Assembly (NCBI GenBank): GCA_031290635.1
Contig: JAITNE010000062.1
Span: 1 to 6,853 of the forward strand
Source: Tannerella sp.
GTDB lineage: Bacteria > Bacteroidota > Bacteroidia > Bacteroidales > Tannerellaceae
Length of the DNA: 6,853 bases
Reading direction: 5' to 3'
Shown: positions 4,418-6,853 of the stretch, piece after piece
How the letters are laid out: each line of letters begins with the position of its first letter
Position numbering within the stretch: position 1 is the stretch's first letter
The notes under the pieces: model-generated
Told to the model about the DNA's origin: nothing
What the model saw: the letters and a program-made list of their open reading frames with translations, nothing else
Database searches by the model: none
Position numbers and translations under genes: made by a program

Positions 4418-6508
4418 ATGATAAATAAAGAACTGATTAATCCTCGAAGTATAGTAATAGTCGGCGGTTCTAACAAGACCTCGAAGCCGGGTGGCAACTG
4501 CATACGTAACCTGCTGAACGGAAAGTTCCAGGGCGAGATGTATGCCGTCAACTCTAAAGAAACAGAAGTACAAGGCCTGAAGTGCTACGGCGACGTCTCG
4601 GAAATACCGCAGACTGACCTTGCCGTCATTTCAGTGCCTGCGCATGTCTGCTTGGACGTTATCACCGTGCTGGCGCGTGAAAAAGGCGTCAAAGCTTTTA
4701 TCATGTACACCGCCGGTTTTGGCGAGACCAGCGAGGAAGGAGCGGCGCTCGAACGCAAGATAGCCGACGTTATCAACGAAGCAGGCGCCAGCCTTCTCGG
4801 CCCTAACTGCATAGGTATGCTCAACCGCTATCATCACAGCCTGTTCACGCTACCGATACCTACCATAGATCCGCTTGGAATAGACATAATTTCGAGTTCG
4901 GGCGGTACGGCCATCTTCATTATGGAATCGGCTATCCGAATGGGTCTGCGCTTCAATTCGGTATGGTCGGTAGGCAACGGGGCGCAAACGTCCGTCGAAG
5001 ATATCCTCGAATATATGGATACGAACTTCAATCCTGAAACCGATTCACGCATTAAACTCCTTTATATTGAGAGTATTAAAGATCCCGACAGATTGCTCGA
5101 ACACACAAGTTCGCTGATAAAAAAAGGCTGCAAGATAGCTGCCATCAAGTCGGGCACATCCGAATCGGGTATGCGGGCTGCATCCTCGCACACAGGCGCA
5201 ATGGCTAATCCCGATCTTGCAGTAGAGGCTCTTTTTCGCAAGGCGGGAGTTGTGAGGTGCTACTCGCGTGAAGAGTTGGCTACGCTCGGCGCTGTCTTCA
5301 CCCTTAAACCGCTGAACGGCAAAAACATAGCCATAGTAACACATGCCGGCGGCCCGGCGGTTATACTGACGGACGCTCTCTCGAAAGGCGGCATGTTAAT
5401 ACCCAAAATCTCAGACGCCGCTATCGCCGAAGAACTCAAGAGCAAACTGCTTCCCGGCTCTTCGGTCAACAATCCTATCGACATTCTCGGCACAGGCGAG
5501 CCTGCACATCTGGCAACGGCTATCGACTATTGCGAGAAGCAATTCGAGAATATCGACGGTATAGCTGTAATTTTCGGCAGCCCCGGACTGACGCGCGTTT
5601 ATGAGGCTTATGAGGTGCTGGACAAGAAGATGCGCACTTGCTCGAAGCCGATTTTTCCGGTGCTGCCCTCAGTCAGCACGGCTTGTGAAGAGACGGATTT
5701 CTTCGTCAAGAAAGGACACGTGAATTTCAGCGACGAGGTAGGTCTGGCTAATGCGCTGACAAAAATATTACAGACCCCAAGTCCCTTGTCTAATAATCTG
5801 GAACTCAAGGGAGTAGATATTCCGGTTATTCGTCGTATCATTGACAATATACCCGCTTCGGGATACATTGCGCCGAAATATGTGCAGATGCTCTTCAAGG
5901 CGGCAGGTATCCCTATGGCCGAAGAAATAGCGTCGTCATCATGGGACGAAGTGCGCGAGTTTGCAGAGCGTATCGGCTATCCGGTTGTAGCCAAGATTGT
6001 AGGGCCTGTGCATAAATCCGACGTGGGTGGCGTGGCTTTGAATATCCGCTCTGCTAAACATCTCGAAATAGAGTTTAACCGTTTGATGGCAATATCTGAT
6101 GCAGAGGCAGTTCTGGTGCAACCGATGTTGAAAGGGATAGAGCTTTTTGCCGGCGCCAAGTATGAAGAGAAATTCGGACATTTAGTGCTTTGCGGTCTGG
6201 GCGGTATTTTTGTGGAGTTATTCAAAGATGTAGCATCGGGGCTGGCTCCTTTGGCAACCGAAGAAGCGCTCTCGATGATTCGTTCGCTGCGTAGCTATAA
6301 GGTTTTTCAGGGCGCTCGCGGACAGGAAGGCGTTGATGAAAACGAGTTCGCTCGAATCATCGTGCATCTCTCGGCTTTATTGCGTTTCGCTACCGAGATT
6401 AAGGAATTGGATATCAACCCATTGCTTGCAACAAGTAAAGGTATTATAGCCGTTGATGCAAGAATATTTGTAGAGACAATACATGCGCCGTCGCCTTCTG
6501 CCAATTAG
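4418..6508 (+). CDS. Fused ADP-forming acetate/acyl-CoA synthetase (alpha-beta)
   Basis: 696 residues, the length of single-chain NDP-forming acyl-CoA synthetases. The reaction is acyl-CoA + ADP + phosphate to acid + CoA + ATP, reversible; acetate is the usual substrate, but branched or aryl acids are possible. The alpha part has a CoA-binding Rossmann domain (about 4-97: PRSIVIVGGS, then KPGGNCIRNLLNG), LLGPNCIGML (127-135) and the ligase domains. AASSHTGAMA (254-263) contains His258, matching the phosphorylated His257 of the Pyrococcus furiosus alpha subunit, and Glu218 lies in LLYIESI. After a linker (about 455-478) comes an ATP-grasp domain (about 480-690) with YPVVAKIVGPVHKSDVGGV (His532, Asp535), GLGGIFVELFKDVA (593-606) and ELDINPL (663-669). 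All key motifs are intact. The start fits the family N-terminus. Substrate is inferred, not shown. Confidence 0.93.
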   Translation: MINKELINPRSIVIVGGSNKTSKPGGNCIRNLLNGKFQGEMYAVNSKETEVQGLKCYGDVSEIPQTDLAVISVPAHVCLDVITVLAREKGVKAFIMYTAGFGETSEEGAALERKIADVINEAGASLLGPNCIGMLNRYHHSLFTLPIPTIDPLGIDIISSSGGTAIFIMESAIRMGLRFNSVWSVGNGAQTSVEDILEYMDTNFNPETDSRIKLLYIESIKDPDRLLEHTSSLIKKGCKIAAIKSGTSESGMRAASSHTGAMANPDLAVEALFRKAGVVRCYSREELATLGAVFTLKPLNGKNIAIVTHAGGPAVILTDALSKGGMLIPKISDAAIAEELKSKLLPGSSVNNPIDILGTGEPAHLATAIDYCEKQFENIDGIAVIFGSPGLTRVYEAYEVLDKKMRTCSKPIFPVLPSVSTACEETDFFVKKGHVNFSDEVGLANALTKILQTPSPLSNNLELKGVDIPVIRRIIDNIPASGYIAPKYVQMLFKAAGIPMAEEIASSSWDEVREFAERIGYPVVAKIVGPVHKSDVGGVALNIRSAKHLEIEFNRLMAISDAEAVLVQPMLKGIELFAGAKYEEKFGHLVLCGLGGIFVELFKDVASGLAPLATEEALSMIRSLRSYKVFQGARGQEGVDENEFARIIVHLSALLRFATEIKELDINPLLATSKGIIAVDARIFVETIHAPSPSAN

Positions 6509-6554
6509 GGGATTTGTTAAACAAGTATAAATCCATAATTTTATCGCCAAGATA

Positions 6555-6586
6555 TTTGGTGGGTAGTTTGAATAATAGTAATTTTG
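6555..6586 (+). promoter_or_regulatory. Strong Bacteroidota-type promoter for the beta-propeller gene
   Basis: TTTG at 6555-6558, a 20-base spacer and TAATTTTG at 6579-6586 fit the TTTG/TAnnTTTG consensus completely. It is the best promoter in the window. Transcription is predicted from about 6593, giving a leader of about 36 bases before the ATG at 6629. It separates this gene from the synthetase upstream, whose weak 3' hairpin may not stop transcription fully. Confidence 0.75.
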
Positions 6587-6628
6587 CATCGCCAAAAGGC
6601 ACATTTTCTAACTAAAAGTATCTTTGAT

Positions 6629-6853
6629 ATGAGTAAAATTTTTTGTATTTTTATGTCAATCGGCTTTTTTTTATGTACCGGCAAAGAGCAGCCGCAAGAG
6701 AAAGCAGCAGAGGAGGCAAACAATCCTCCGTATTATATAAAGATAGACCGTCCGGACGTGTCATCTTTAAAGCCGTTACGATTATCCGAAATCGCAGACA
6801 GCATAACTTATGTCCAATTGGAAACAATCGACGATTGTTTGCGGGGTCCGATG
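6629..6853 (+). CDS. 6-bladed beta-propeller exported protein, C-terminus cut by window edge
   Basis: The first 75 codons are visible with no stop before the right end. The N-terminus is a signal sequence (MSKIFCIFMSIGFFLC), with Cys16 a possible lipidation site, although Leu at -1 makes the lipobox weak. A polar linker rich in Gln, Glu, Ala and Asn (about 19-34) follows. The visible start of the mature domain (YYIKIDRPDVSSLKPLRLSEI, then DSITYVQLETIDDCLRG) has the pattern of the Bacteroidota 6-bladed beta-propeller family, whose members typically read L-x-SEI-x-DSI-x-Y-(V/I)-x-LET near their N-terminus and run to about 350-400 residues. These are predicted periplasmic or surface proteins of unproven function, sometimes near glycan-use or SusCD loci. 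The family call rests on this short pattern. A strong promoter lies just upstream. Confidence 0.75.
   Translation, partial: MSKIFCIFMSIGFFLCTGKEQPQEKAAEEANNPPYYIKIDRPDVSSLKPLRLSEIADSITYVQLETIDDCLRGPM

Noticed and set aside
4342..4573. Two overlapping short minus-strand frames of 69 codons near the synthetase start
   Set aside because: They overlap the conserved N-terminus of the synthetase and the repeat array, have no promoter, and encode nothing recognisable.
6510..6534. GGATTT/AAATCC inverted repeat after the synthetase stop, considered as a terminator
   Set aside because: The stem is 6 bp and mostly A/T, with a 13-base loop and no clean T tract directly after it, so it is too weak to call.

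Overview
The window looks like chromosomal DNA from a member of the Bacteroidales (phylum Bacteroidota). Three lines of evidence point there. The intergenic regions carry the TAnnTTTG type of -7 element used by the primary sigma factor of this phylum. The start codons are preceded by A/T-rich sequence, mostly without a Shine-Dalgarno motif. The gene content is typical of the group: nadK divergent from a pdxJ-ExbB-ExbD-TonB-like cluster, a fused ADP-forming acyl-CoA synthetase, and a 6-bladed beta-propeller surface protein. I cannot name a genus.

Left part (1-3171, minus strand): one tightly packed operon read leftward. Its order is pdxJ (vitamin B6 synthesis), an ExbB/TolQ proton channel, an ExbD/TolR protein, a TonB/TolA-like protein with a long charged helix, and a DJ-1/PfpI family gene cut by the left edge. 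The gaps are 15, 6 and 2 bases, then an ATGA overlap. The three middle genes would form an inner-membrane, proton-motive-force-driven machine reaching across the periplasm. pdxJ and the DJ-1 gene are soluble cytoplasmic neighbours.

Middle (3172-4155): a short divergent promoter region whose two predicted -7 elements face each other, then nadK (NAD kinase) on the plus strand.

Intergenic region 4156-4417: the most information-rich non-coding stretch. It holds a good promoter with a 7-bp inverted repeat over its -33 element, then a segment of about 70 bases ending in a textbook intrinsic terminator. That segment could be a small RNA or an attenuated leader, and it contains a tiny ORF beginning MKIVVVVR. 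Next comes a helically phased array of AGACA motifs, three of them in exact 22-bp repeats, which runs into a second -7 element just before the next gene.

Right part (4418-6853, plus strand): a 696-residue fused ADP-forming acetate/acyl-CoA synthetase, which makes ATP from acyl-CoA, then a 120-base intergenic region with a near-perfect promoter, and the first 75 codons of a 6-bladed beta-propeller exported protein.

The protein-coding genes are ordinary housekeeping and accessory genes of the phylum. I see no mobile element, CRISPR array, tRNA or rRNA. The best candidate for something undescribed is the 4191-4396 regulatory region.
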